Notes under the pieces: model-generated
What the model was told of the DNA's origin: nothing
The model's database searches: none
What the model saw: only the letters and a program-made list of their open reading frames with translations
IMG/VR virus record: IMGVR_UViG_3300045952_000282
Location: 1 to 54,385 of that record
From: a virus
Reading direction: 5' to 3' (one strand)
DNA length: 54,385 nucleotides
Part shown: positions 14,998-22,289 of the stretch, piece by piece
Position numbering within the stretch: position 1 is the first letter of the stretch
How the letters are laid out: every line of letters starts with the position of its first letter
Translations under genes and position numbers: made by a program

Positions 14998-15606
14998 CTA
15001 CCTCTTCCTGACCGATTTACCCACGAGCGAGTTCCCCCTCCGACGTCTCGCCGCCCGGAGCGGACTATCCTTCTTCGGCCCACGCGCCTGTCCGTCTAAA
15101 TCCCACGTGTAGGTCTTCTTCCGAGGTGACGCCTTATCCACCGACACGAGGGCGTTGTACTCGAGCCGGTTCAAAGCCGAGTGCAGTTTAGTCTCATTAG
15201 CACCGCTCAGGAGCTTCAACTCCTGGTGACTCACCGAGCGAGGGTAGACCGCCTCGATAAGCCCTTGGAGCCACGGGTAAAGCCTCTCCGTGCCCGTCTC
15301 ACCCTCCGGCTCATACCGCCAGAGCCAGAGCCGTGGCGCGCCCAGTATCGCCAGCGACAGCGCTTTCCCGTTCTCCGCCAGTCCTTCGAGCTCTCCCCGC
15401 GTCTCGTCGACGCCCTTTCCGAGCTCTTCCGCCAACTTGTCGACGTCGGACGGTTGATAGTCGATAAGTTGCTGGATTGGGTTAGTACCGCGGGCCACCG
15501 TTTTCGTCGCCGCAGTAGTACCCGCACTCTCGAGCCGCGCGAGGCGTTTCTCGATTTTCTTGAGGAACTGTAGGACATCTCCCTTGTCGGCTTCTTTTCG
15601 TTTCAT
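14998..15606 (-). CDS. Coiled-coil and winged-helix DNA-binding protein
   Basis: 202 residues from ATG 15606. An N-terminal coiled coil (LKKIEKRLARLESAG) leads into a helical linker, then a winged helix (about 135-185: SVSHQELKLLSGANETKLHSALNRLEY followed by strand residues KKTYTWDL) and a basic tail (AARRRRGNSLVGKSVRKR). It is divergent from the primase-helicase gene, with a cluster of GNGCAAC repeats between them, a good position for a regulator or replication initiator. Alternatively it could be a packaging DNA-recognition protein, as it lies upstream of the terminase genes. Confidence 0.65.
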   Translation of the reverse strand: MKRKEADKGDVLQFLKKIEKRLARLESAGTTAATKTVARGTNPIQQLIDYQPSDVDKLAEELGKGVDETRGELEGLAENGKALSLAILGAPRLWLWRYEPEGETGTERLYPWLQGLIEAVYPRSVSHQELKLLSGANETKLHSALNRLEYNALVSVDKASPRKKTYTWDLDGQARGPKKDSPLRAARRRRGNSLVGKSVRKR

Positions 15607-15689
15607 ACCCGTTCAGTGGAGCACGAAGCGTGCCGGTGAGTCAACGTTCATTCGTTTACGTGTATTCAGTCATCTAGCGAACCGTCGAC

Positions 15690-15728
15690 GTGCAACACGT
15701 TGTGCAACGGTGGCGCAACTGGGGCAAC
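15690..15728 (+). repeat. Four direct GNGCAAC repeats (operator or iterons)
   Basis: GTGCAAC at 15690-15696 and 15702-15708, GCGCAAC at 15713-15719 and GGGCAAC at 15722-15728, spaced 12, 11 and 9 bp. They lie between the divergent winged-helix and primase-helicase genes, just upstream of the primase promoter. A binding array for a regulator or initiator is likely. Confidence 0.5.
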
Positions 15729-15756
15729 ACTCGCCAGTGAGGCCCCCAGTCGACGG

Positions 15757-15789
15757 TTGACTCCTGTGCGTCGACGGTGTACAGTGGAC
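15757..15789 (+). promoter_or_regulatory. GTCGAC-box promoter of primase-helicase
   Basis: TTGACT (15757-15762), a 17-bp spacer and TACAGT (15780-15785). GTCGAC (15770-15775) and GTGGAC (15784-15789) flank the -10 box, 14 bp apart, and a further GTCGAC is at 15749-15754. The leader to TTG 15878 is about 85 nt. Confidence 0.65.
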
Positions 15790-15877
15790 ATACTTACCGC
15801 CCGTCCGCTTCCGCAGGTGTTCGACCTGACCCCTTGAGCCCACGGAAGCGACGCGGCATTTTTAGGGGTCACAGAGC

Positions 15878-18094
15878 TTGATAGTCACCTATTTCGCCCG
15901 CGGCTTGAAAGACATCTCGACGTCAAACGTTGTTGAGATGACGTGGGAGCAGCTGGTCGAGTCGCTCAAAACCCACGAGCGTCGAGCCAATAAAGAAGGC
16001 CCGGGGTTTGCGCCGACGGAGTTCAAGAAAGAGCGCTGCACGTGCGGAATGATGCACTGTCCACGCGAACGCGGTCATCGCATTAACCAGAACGTTGTAC
16101 GAGTCCACGCCCTGGCGCTGGACCTAGACAAAGGCTTCGACGGTAGCGCGATGACCATCGAGGCGGCGAACGCGGTACTCGAGAAACTCGTCGCGCGTGG
16201 CGTGGAGTTCTGCGTCTACTCGACCCATAGCTACAAACCGCCCGAGAAGGCGGCCCTACGCGCGCTTGTGCGTCTTTCTCGTCCAGTCGAGGCCGCGGAG
16301 TGGGAGAGGTTCTGGCACGCGGCGATTGGCTACCTCGGTATCCCCGTCGGCACCGGTTCGCAGAAAGGTAAAGCCGATCCGCCCGCGCGGTTCTGGTACT
16401 TGCCGTCCGCACCGGAGGGTGCGGAGGTTCTGGCCGGTAGTTTCCCCGGCGCCCCGCTTGACGTCGACGCTCTCCTGGCGAGTGCGCCGGCGCCCGAGCA
16501 GAAGAAGGAAAAATCGACCGGGATTTCTTACACCGACTTTCCCGAAGCGGACCGGAAGACCGTCGAGGCGGCGTGGACCGCGCTTCTAAAACACGGGCCG
16601 CACGTGCAGGGCCAGTCGTCTGACGGACACACCTTCCAGGCGTGTGCGATAGCTTTGAACGATTGGGCTCTGTCGGATGAGATTGCTTGGCCGTTAATCG
16701 AAGCGTGGAACAAGAGCAGTCAACCGCCCTACCCAGAAGACAAGCTACGCGACACGTTCGAGCGCTGTGCTAAACGTTACGCCACAGGTGAACCCGGGAA
16801 GGCGCGAGCGGATCATATCTTCGCGGAGGTGATGAAACCACTCATCCCAAAGCCTGAGGCGCCGGAGCTGGCGCCTGAAACGACGCACGAGTTTAAACCG
16901 GCATTGCGCGCGGATGAGATCTCGAAGCTGGAACGCAAGCCGAAGAAGAAATACGCGACATGGTGTAAAGCGCTCGACTTCGCGCTCGGAGGGGGTTTGT
17001 GGACTCGCCGTGTGACCACGATTTGTGCTCCACCTGGAGCCGGCAAAACCGCTTTCGTAACTCAGACAACGTTATACCTCGAACCGACGATTCCAGCGTT
17101 ACACATCAGTACTGAGCTTGATACCGAAGAAATGGTGTCGCGTTACGACGGTAACGCAAGCAATCGCTCATGGTCGCAGCTAGACGAAAATGCGATTAAA
17201 TGGTGTGACGCTCTAGATGGAAAACGTATCCACTTCATTGGCTGTGACGATCTACCGGCCGAGACTGACAAGGTGTTCGAGCTGATTGAGCAGAACATCG
17301 CCGCGCTCAAAGATAAATATGGTGTCGCGCCGCTGCTTGTCGTGGACTACGTACAAGACATTGTCCGCGGTGCCAGCGACGACAAGAAACGCGGAGCCGT
17401 CGGTATGGCAATCAAAGCTCTACGTCAAATAGCGGTGCACCACGACTGTGTTGTGATTGCGGTCTCGAGTGTTAGCCGCGGATTCTATAGCGGCGCGCAA
17501 ATCGAAAAGATGCGCGAGAATGATGATGCGCGTGTGTTTCTGGCCGCAGCGAAGGAGTCGGGTGACATCGACTTCGACTCCGGTGCGGTGCTTTTTCTTG
17601 ATGTAGACCCATCCGAAGATGGGAACGATCAAAACGCGCGGATTGCGATTGCGAAAGCTCGAAGCGGTCATCCGGGACGATTCGTAGGTGCGAAGTTCAC
17701 CGGCTTGACCGGGCGCTGGGCTGAGTCGATTGAGGCCGCCGAAGCAATGAGACCTGAGTCGCGCGCAGAGCGCAAACGGCTGAAACAGGCGACCACGGAC
17801 GCAGAAATCGTATTACGGATGGTAAGAGAACTGCACATAAAGAATGAGCACTTGGCGAAAACCGTTCTGGCCCAGAAGTGTGGCGGAAACTATAAACGGA
17901 TGTTGAGTGTGGTCGAACTCTTACTCGACGACGGACGTCTGGAGTCCTGCACCGAGTTTAATCTGCGCGGAAATAAGAACGTGGAGAAGATATGGCCTGC
18001 AGGTACGATACCTATGCCCGCGCCTGCAATCTCGAGCACAGAAGCGTTAACCGGGATCGAGAAGATTATAACTAACCGTAAACGCACTGATTAG
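15878..18094 (+). CDS. Bifunctional PrimPol-like primase / DnaB-type helicase
   Basis: 738 residues from TTG 15878, with AGGGG upstream. The N-terminal domain carries D82 and D84 (ALDLDKGFD) and H117 (YSTHSY), as expected for archaeo-eukaryotic primase-like folds. A Cys/His cluster (CTCGMMHC, 54-61) precedes them. A RecA-type helicase follows, with Walker A APPGAGKTAF (about 383-392) and Walker B LLVVDYVQDI. The C-terminus is helical. It should prime and unwind at the phage origin. It is the first gene of the early rightward region and has its own promoter. Confidence 0.85.
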   Translation: MIVTYFARGLKDISTSNVVEMTWEQLVESLKTHERRANKEGPGFAPTEFKKERCTCGMMHCPRERGHRINQNVVRVHALALDLDKGFDGSAMTIEAANAVLEKLVARGVEFCVYSTHSYKPPEKAALRALVRLSRPVEAAEWERFWHAAIGYLGIPVGTGSQKGKADPPARFWYLPSAPEGAEVLAGSFPGAPLDVDALLASAPAPEQKKEKSTGISYTDFPEADRKTVEAAWTALLKHGPHVQGQSSDGHTFQACAIALNDWALSDEIAWPLIEAWNKSSQPPYPEDKLRDTFERCAKRYATGEPGKARADHIFAEVMKPLIPKPEAPELAPETTHEFKPALRADEISKLERKPKKKYATWCKALDFALGGGLWTRRVTTICAPPGAGKTAFVTQTTLYLEPTIPALHISTELDTEEMVSRYDGNASNRSWSQLDENAIKWCDALDGKRIHFIGCDDLPAETDKVFELIEQNIAALKDKYGVAPLLVVDYVQDIVRGASDDKKRGAVGMAIKALRQIAVHHDCVVIAVSSVSRGFYSGAQIEKMRENDDARVFLAAAKESGDIDFDSGAVLFLDVDPSEDGNDQNARIAIAKARSGHPGRFVGAKFTGLTGRWAESIEAAEAMRPESRAERKRLKQATTDAEIVLRMVRELHIKNEHLAKTVLAQKCGGNYKRMLSVVELLLDDGRLESCTEFNLRGNKNVEKIWPAGTIPMPAPAISSTEALTGIEKIITNRKRTD

Positions 18095-18126
18095 AACAGT
18101 CGACACGTCGACGCTATAATGTAAGT
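18091..18126 (+). promoter_or_regulatory. GTCGAC-box promoter of the lipoprotein protease (leaderless)
   Basis: TTAGAA (18091-18096), an 18-bp spacer and a perfect TATAAT (18115-18120). GTCGAC at 18099-18104 and 18107-18112 lie upstream and a degenerate GTAAGT at 18121-18126 downstream. GTG 18127 follows directly. The layout is nearly identical to the sheath promoter at 51725-51746. Confidence 0.7.
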
Positions 18127-18789
18127 GTGCGTTACCTCTTACTAGTGTTGTGTCTGCTCTTCGGCTGCGTCGTCGATAAAATAAAGGTGATCCCGCAGCC
18201 GACCACCCCGCCCGAGCCGGAGATGTCATTCGTCGAGGGTCTAATTGACAGTACGGTGCAGGTTTGGGCTACTTGTCCCGACGGTACTTCCGGCTCTGGC
18301 TCCGGTGTGGTTATCAGCCAAACTGACATCTACTCTTTAGTGGCGACAGCGGCGCACGTGGCTGAGTCTGCGACTTGCTCTCTCAAAGTCGACGGTAAAG
18401 CGTGTTATCTGATGAAAATAAACAGAGAAGACGATACCGCGATTATTTGGTGCGCACCGTCATCGAGAACACCTCGGGCGCTGGTCGCACCTGTGTTAGG
18501 TGAGCCGGTGTGGGTTGTCGGTTACCCGTTCCAGCTCCACGGCAGTAAGACGCAGTTACAGGTCACAACCGGTAATGTCTCCGCTGTTTTCGACGACCGT
18601 TTCAAGTACTCGGCTCCGAGCTACTTCGGCAACTCTGGCGGCCCTATCTTTAACGCACGCGGCCAGGTCGTCGGATTGGTTGTACTTCTCTATAGCGCTG
18701 GGCGTAACCCATGGGGTCGGATCATCCCCATGCCGGGGGAATATTTTGGGACTTCCGCGGCGAAATTGCTGGATTTATGGGCGCAGTGA
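18127..18789 (+). CDS. Trypsin-like serine protease lipoprotein
   Basis: 220 residues from GTG 18127, a start set by the promoter. A short signal MRYLLLVLCLLFGC has lipobox LFGC (Cys14), predicting a membrane-anchored lipoprotein. The mature domain has the chymotrypsin-fold triad: H77 (VATAAHVAE), D103 (REDDTAII) and S170 (YFGNSGGPIF). It resembles HtrA/trypsin-like proteases without a PDZ domain. It sits alone between the primase and a TetR-type gene, with a strong leaderless promoter. It may act on the cell envelope in infected or lysogenic cells, for example in exclusion of other phages; the target is unknown. Confidence 0.85.
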   Translation: MRYLLLVLCLLFGCVVDKIKVIPQPTTPPEPEMSFVEGLIDSTVQVWATCPDGTSGSGSGVVISQTDIYSLVATAAHVAESATCSLKVDGKACYLMKINREDDTAIIWCAPSSRTPRALVAPVLGEPVWVVGYPFQLHGSKTQLQVTTGNVSAVFDDRFKYSAPSYFGNSGGPIFNARGQVVGLVVLLYSAGRNPWGRIIPMPGEYFGTSAAKLLDLWAQ

Positions 18790-18797
18790 AAAAGTTG

Positions 18798-18831
18798 TTG
18801 ACGGGTGACGTGTCGACGCAGTATGGTCGAC
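18798..18831 (+). promoter_or_regulatory. GTCGAC-box promoter of TetR-type gene
   Basis: TTGACG (18798-18803), an 18-bp spacer and TATGGT (18822-18827). Perfect GTCGAC boxes at 18812-18817 and 18826-18831 flank the -10 region. The leader to ATG 18951 is about 115 nt and contains a large hairpin. Confidence 0.65.
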
Positions 18832-18868
18832 TGGAGATCGGGGGCTAGACTTTAACGCACACGGGCCG

Positions 18869-18927
18869 GCGCGGAAGGCTGGCAGCACAATCCTCCCTCT
18901 CCCCCTACACCCAACAGCCTTCCGCGC
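18869..18927 (+). promoter_or_regulatory. Long hairpin in the TetR-type gene leader
   Basis: A perfect 13-bp inverted repeat, GCGCGGAAGGCTG (18869-18881) with CAGCCTTCCGCGC (18915-18927), surrounds a 33-nt C/T-rich loop holding CCTCC. The loop could pair with the AGGAG ribosome-binding site just downstream (about 18940). There is no T-run, so an RNA regulatory structure is more likely than a terminator. Confidence 0.55.
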
Positions 18928-18950
18928 TGCGCCTAGTTTAGGAGCGGGTT

Positions 18951-19196
18951 ATGGCATTGCGTAAGGAGCAACAGGCGCGGACGCGCAACGCAATTCTGGC
19001 TGGGGCGCGTCAGCTTTTTCAGGAGCGCAGCTTCGACAAAACGTCGATGGCAATGATCGCCGCAGCGAGCGGTATCAGCGTCGGCGGTCTGTACATCTAC
19101 TTTAAAAACAAGCACGCAATCTTCGAAGCCGTCTTCGGTAGCTCGTTGCGTGACGCTCGTCGCGAACTGGAACTAAACATCATGGGGGCTGTATGA
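18951..19196 (+). CDS. Stand-alone TetR-type DNA-binding domain
   Basis: 81 residues behind an AGGAG site. RTRNAILAGARQLFQERSFDKTSMAMIAAASGISVGGLYIYFKNK is a textbook TetR_N helix-turn-helix. Normal TetR proteins are about 190-220 residues, with a ligand/dimer domain that is absent here. The next gene, coupled by ATGA, could supply an interaction partner, or the short protein may work alone. It could be a regulator of the GTCGAC-box promoters, one of which drives it; this is inference. Confidence 0.75.
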   Translation: MALRKEQQARTRNAILAGARQLFQERSFDKTSMAMIAAASGISVGGLYIYFKNKHAIFEAVFGSSLRDARRELELNIMGAV

Positions 19197-19453
19197 AGAC
19201 GTTACAGGAGCAGGTTGAGCAGGTACATCGAATCATCGACGACATCGCACACGTGCGGTCAGGGATGAATAGAACAACGATTTTTGCTGTGCTGGTGCAG
19301 CAACTGAATCGTCGGCTGTACCGCGGAGTCGTTGACGCGCTCCGGCGTCACTTCGTTAAAAACCCCGGCGGCGTATTTACGTCCGATGATTATCACTGGG
19401 CGGTTAGAGAAGCCGCGCAGGAACTTGAAGGAAAGGGTGCCGGAGTTTGCTGA
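19193..19453 (+). CDS. Small helical protein coupled to TetR-type gene
   Basis: 86 residues, with an ATGA overlap to the TetR-type gene. Predominantly helical (EQVHRIIDDIAHV, FAVLVQQLNRRLYRGVVDALRRHF) with HWAVREAAQELEG at the end. There is no recognised family. It might replace the missing C-terminal domain of the TetR-type protein as a separate polypeptide, but direct evidence is only the overlap. Confidence 0.5.
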   Translation: MKTLQEQVEQVHRIIDDIAHVRSGMNRTTIFAVLVQQLNRRLYRGVVDALRRHFVKNPGGVFTSDDYHWAVREAAQELEGKGAGVC

Positions 19454-19671
19454 TGCGCTGGTTTACGCGTAATAGCGTCGACGGGTGGCTCTCGCCTTAC
19501 GTGAGTGAGTGGTCGGCCCCGCCGGTGCGGTTTCGCGACGGTGAGTCGGTTAGTTGGCTGAACCCATCGGCAGAATCGCCCGCGTTCGTTGCGCTTCACA
19601 CACTGGAGACGGTGAAGCGAATGATCCGCACGGCGCCCGATGATGATTTGCAGTGTGTGAGGTACGGATGA
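19453..19671 (+). CDS. Small hypothetical protein
   Basis: 72 residues from ATG 19453, overlapping the previous stop (TGATG). Tryptophan-rich (MRWFTRN, DGWLSPYVSEW) with a helical C-terminus (ALHTLETVKRMI). No family recognised. Kept because of tight coupling on both sides. Confidence 0.45.
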   Translation: MRWFTRNSVDGWLSPYVSEWSAPPVRFRDGESVSWLNPSAESPAFVALHTLETVKRMIRTAPDDDLQCVRYG

Positions 19672-19925
19672 CTGGGTTAGTGTTTTTCGCGGGTGTGTTT
19701 GCGTACACGTTCATCGGGACGCTGGTCGCGCATCGTTTGGACGATAGTGTGTCACATTCCTTCGATGCTCCGTTTGAGCATCCGCTAGTCGTCTTGGGCG
19801 CCATATTTTGGCCCGTTGCGGTACTTCTAGGCACGCCGATTAGCCTTGGCAATCGCGTGGCGCGGCAGCTGAAGCAGCGCGCCGATCAGAAGGCGTTACC
19901 TCCAGCGAGAGTTGTAAAGAAGTGA
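19668..19925 (+). CDS. Small membrane protein
   Basis: 85 residues from ATG 19668 (ATGA overlap). Two probable membrane helices: GLVFFAGVFAYTFIGTLVA and PLVVLGAIFWPVAVLLGTPI. The C-terminal tail is basic (RQLKQRADQKALPPARVVKK). Function unknown. Confidence 0.5.
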   Translation: MTGLVFFAGVFAYTFIGTLVAHRLDDSVSHSFDAPFEHPLVVLGAIFWPVAVLLGTPISLGNRVARQLKQRADQKALPPARVVKK

Positions 19926-21685
19926 CGCCAGAAGTCTTCCTCGGTCGCACCGTCGTCGACGGTAAGGTGCAGTTCTGGTCGATGTCTTCCCTCGAGAAGG
20001 GTGACACGGACCGGGAAGGCTGTCTCCGCAAGTGGCATTACCGCTATGTCATGGGGATCAAGGAGCCGGAGAAGCCCTGGCTCAAGCTCGGTGACGAGTT
20101 CCACAAAGAAGCGGAGAACTACCTCCGCAGCGGAAATCGCGCTGCGTGCTCGCCCCTCCTGCTTAGCGGCCTGCACCTCATGCCAACGCCGGGGCCGGAT
20201 TTACTTCTCGAGTACCCGCTTCCACTCATGCGCACCGGTGAAGGTGTGCGCATCGTGACGATTGACGGCGCACAACGCCTGGTTGGAGGGAAGCTCGTCG
20301 GCGCATTTAACATCGCCGGCATTCCCGTTACCGGGAAGATGGACTGCGTCGACTCGCGCGGAACATACATCACCGAAGAAGGTGAGATCCGTGATGACAA
20401 CCTGAACTCTATCAGCGTCAGCGATTGGAAGACCGGCAGCGATTGGCGTTATCACAAGACGAGGCACCAGCTTCCTGACTCGCTGCAGATGACCGGGTAC
20501 GCGCATTATCTAGCCGGTGCGTCGGCGTCGGATTACGTCCGCCTCACGCACGTGTTCTTCAATAAGAAGGCGCGCGACGCTCGCCGGTCGACAATACCGG
20601 TACCGCGCGGCGAGATCGCCCGACGCTTCCAGCGCATCGAGAAGATCGCGCACACGCTGACGCAGGTCGCGTGCGAGACCGATCCGCTCAAGGTCGACGC
20701 CAATACCAATGTTTGTTCCGCCTACGGCGGATGTCCCTATCGCGGTGAGTGCCCTGCAAGCCGCGAGAAAACCCTCGTTGACATGTTTGGTCCCGGAATG
20801 AACCGAGACCGTAAGGAGCTAACTATGAGTCTCGATCTGATTGCCCGTCTACAGCAGCAAAGCGCCCTTGCGACGTTGACCGCGCCGGCGCCGACCGTCC
20901 CGCCCGGCTTTGCCGAAGCCATCCGAACGCTCGACAATCTACCGAGCGGACGTCCCGCTCTCTCCGGTGACGCGGCGCAAGCCTACGCGGCATTGAAGGG
21001 CGTGGAGTGGAAGAAAGGCGCCGGGTTCGCCGGCACCGGTGAACTCGGTAAATACACCAGCGACAGCGTGGAGCAAATCATCGCTATCGCGGCCGAAGTA
21101 GCGAAGCAACCGGCTCCGCTTCCGCCCGATGCGCCGAAGTCGAACCCGGCGCTCGCCGCCGTACCGGTCGAGGGTGAGCTCCCGCCCGGCGTGGTGAACC
21201 CTCCGCCCGTCGAGGAGAAGAAGAAAGGCAAGGCTAAGAAAGCCGCGGCTCCAGCGCCGACGCTTCCGACGGCCGCGACGGGAAACGCGGCGACGGTTGC
21301 CCCGGTTGTGGTTATTCCCGCGGGCGCACCTGTGCCGACGCAGAACCTCTCAGCACCTATCACCCCTTATGAGTCGGTGACCGGTGGCCTGCAGGTCTTC
21401 GTCGATTGCATGGTAAGTCAGCAACTCCCCTCGCTCGACTCAATGGTTGATGCGTGTGTTGCGAAACTCCAGGAGCTCAGCGGCGTCGCTGATATTCGCA
21501 TCGCGCCAAACGACAGCCCGCTCGGTTATGGTAAGTGGAAGGCTGGCCTCGCGCTTGCCATGAAAGAAGAAGCCGCGAAGCTGGCGCCCGGTTCTTACGT
21601 CATGTCCGGCTACGGTGAGATCCGGGCCGCGGCGGCGGAGGCGCTCAGCTCCGTCGCGACCCTCTTCGTACGAGGCGGGCGCTAA
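19922..21685 (+). CDS. RecB/Cas4-like PD-(D/E)XK nuclease with long C-terminal extension
   Basis: 587 residues from GTG 19922. The N-terminal ~290 residues show H61, D141/D144 (GKMDCVD) and the D168-W-K170 pair (VSDWKTG), the PD-(D/E)XK active site. Cys34, Cys265, Cys271 and Cys277 (GGCPYRGECP) fit an Fe-S cluster as in Cas4/AddB. The remaining half has an Ala/Pro-rich linker (about 370-460) and a helical domain that I do not recognise. It probably processes DNA ends during replication or recombination, together with the helicase and SSB-like protein. Confidence 0.75.
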   Translation: MTPEVFLGRTVVDGKVQFWSMSSLEKGDTDREGCLRKWHYRYVMGIKEPEKPWLKLGDEFHKEAENYLRSGNRAACSPLLLSGLHLMPTPGPDLLLEYPLPLMRTGEGVRIVTIDGAQRLVGGKLVGAFNIAGIPVTGKMDCVDSRGTYITEEGEIRDDNLNSISVSDWKTGSDWRYHKTRHQLPDSLQMTGYAHYLAGASASDYVRLTHVFFNKKARDARRSTIPVPRGEIARRFQRIEKIAHTLTQVACETDPLKVDANTNVCSAYGGCPYRGECPASREKTLVDMFGPGMNRDRKELTMSLDLIARLQQQSALATLTAPAPTVPPGFAEAIRTLDNLPSGRPALSGDAAQAYAALKGVEWKKGAGFAGTGELGKYTSDSVEQIIAIAAEVAKQPAPLPPDAPKSNPALAAVPVEGELPPGVVNPPPVEEKKKGKAKKAAAPAPTLPTAATGNAATVAPVVVIPAGAPVPTQNLSAPITPYESVTGGLQVFVDCMVSQQLPSLDSMVDACVAKLQELSGVADIRIAPNDSPLGYGKWKAGLALAMKEEAAKLAPGSYVMSGYGEIRAAAAEALSSVATLFVRGGR

Positions 21686-21819
21686 TGGAGTTTCTATTGG
21701 CGCTTGTAAGCGGTGCCGCCGGCGGCCTGGTGGTCGTCGGAAGCATCATACTCACGGCGAAGATTGTAAAAAGCCGGACGCGACGGGTACACAGGAGGAA
21801 GCATGGCTCCGCCACGTAG
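21685..21819 (+). CDS. Tiny membrane protein
   Basis: 44 residues from ATG 21685, overlapping the nuclease stop (TAATG). One hydrophobic helix (GGLVVVGSIILTAKIV) is followed by a basic tail (RTRRVHRRKHG). The gene overlaps the ribosome-binding site and first codons of the next gene. Function unknown. Confidence 0.45.
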   Translation: MEFLLALVSGAAGGLVVVGSIILTAKIVKSRTRRVHRRKHGSAT

Positions 21820-21991
21820 CCCAGTGCGAACGAGGAAGATCACTTCTAAGGAGTGCACCTGCTCGAAGTGCGGGCTGACTACCCACTCAATCCCAGGGAC
21901 AAAACATCGTCGCTGTACCGGGCATGAGAACGCGACATCCACTCGACCAAAACACAGCGCAGCTCCGGCCGGTCGAGGTACGTGGGTGTAA
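21803..21991 (+). CDS. Small Cys-rich protein
   Basis: 62 residues behind a strong AGGAGG site. KECTCSKCGLTTHSIPGTKH followed by RRCTGH gives a possible zinc site (CxCxxC plus a distant Cys/His). It is one of many small Cys-rich proteins in this phage. Function unknown. Confidence 0.5.
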   Translation: MAPPRSPVRTRKITSKECTCSKCGLTTHSIPGTKHRRCTGHENATSTRPKHSAAPAGRGTWV

Positions 21992-21993
21992 TC

Positions 21994-22287
21994 ATGACCT
22001 ACATTCCGTGTATTCAGTGCGGGCAACTCCCTTGCACCTGTAGCCAAACCGTGCCGATTCTCCCCTGGCACCCACCGGATGAGCCCATGCTTCCACCCGT
22101 ACCCACGTACACGGGCACTAGCGTGCGTTTCCTCTACCCGGATAACGACTACCTAGCGGGCGAGCTCTATCGCCAGGATCAATTAATCGACGCGGCGCGC
22201 GCAGCGATTAAAGAGATCCTCCGTCACCGTAAGCCAAGCAGGAAGATGCTACAGCGTGCGCTTCGAATTTTGGAGGCGAAATCTTAA
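21994..22287 (+). CDS. Small protein with N-terminal Cys motif
   Basis: 97 residues from ATG 21994, two bases after the previous stop. The N-terminus IPCIQCGQLPCTC is a tight CxxC...CxC cluster that could bind zinc. A Pro-rich linker and a helical C-terminus follow (LIDAARAAIKEILRHRK). It directly precedes the helicase gene. Confidence 0.5.
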   Translation: MTYIPCIQCGQLPCTCSQTVPILPWHPPDEPMLPPVPTYTGTSVRFLYPDNDYLAGELYRQDQLIDAARAAIKEILRHRKPSRKMLQRALRILEAKS

Positions 22288-22289
22288 CC

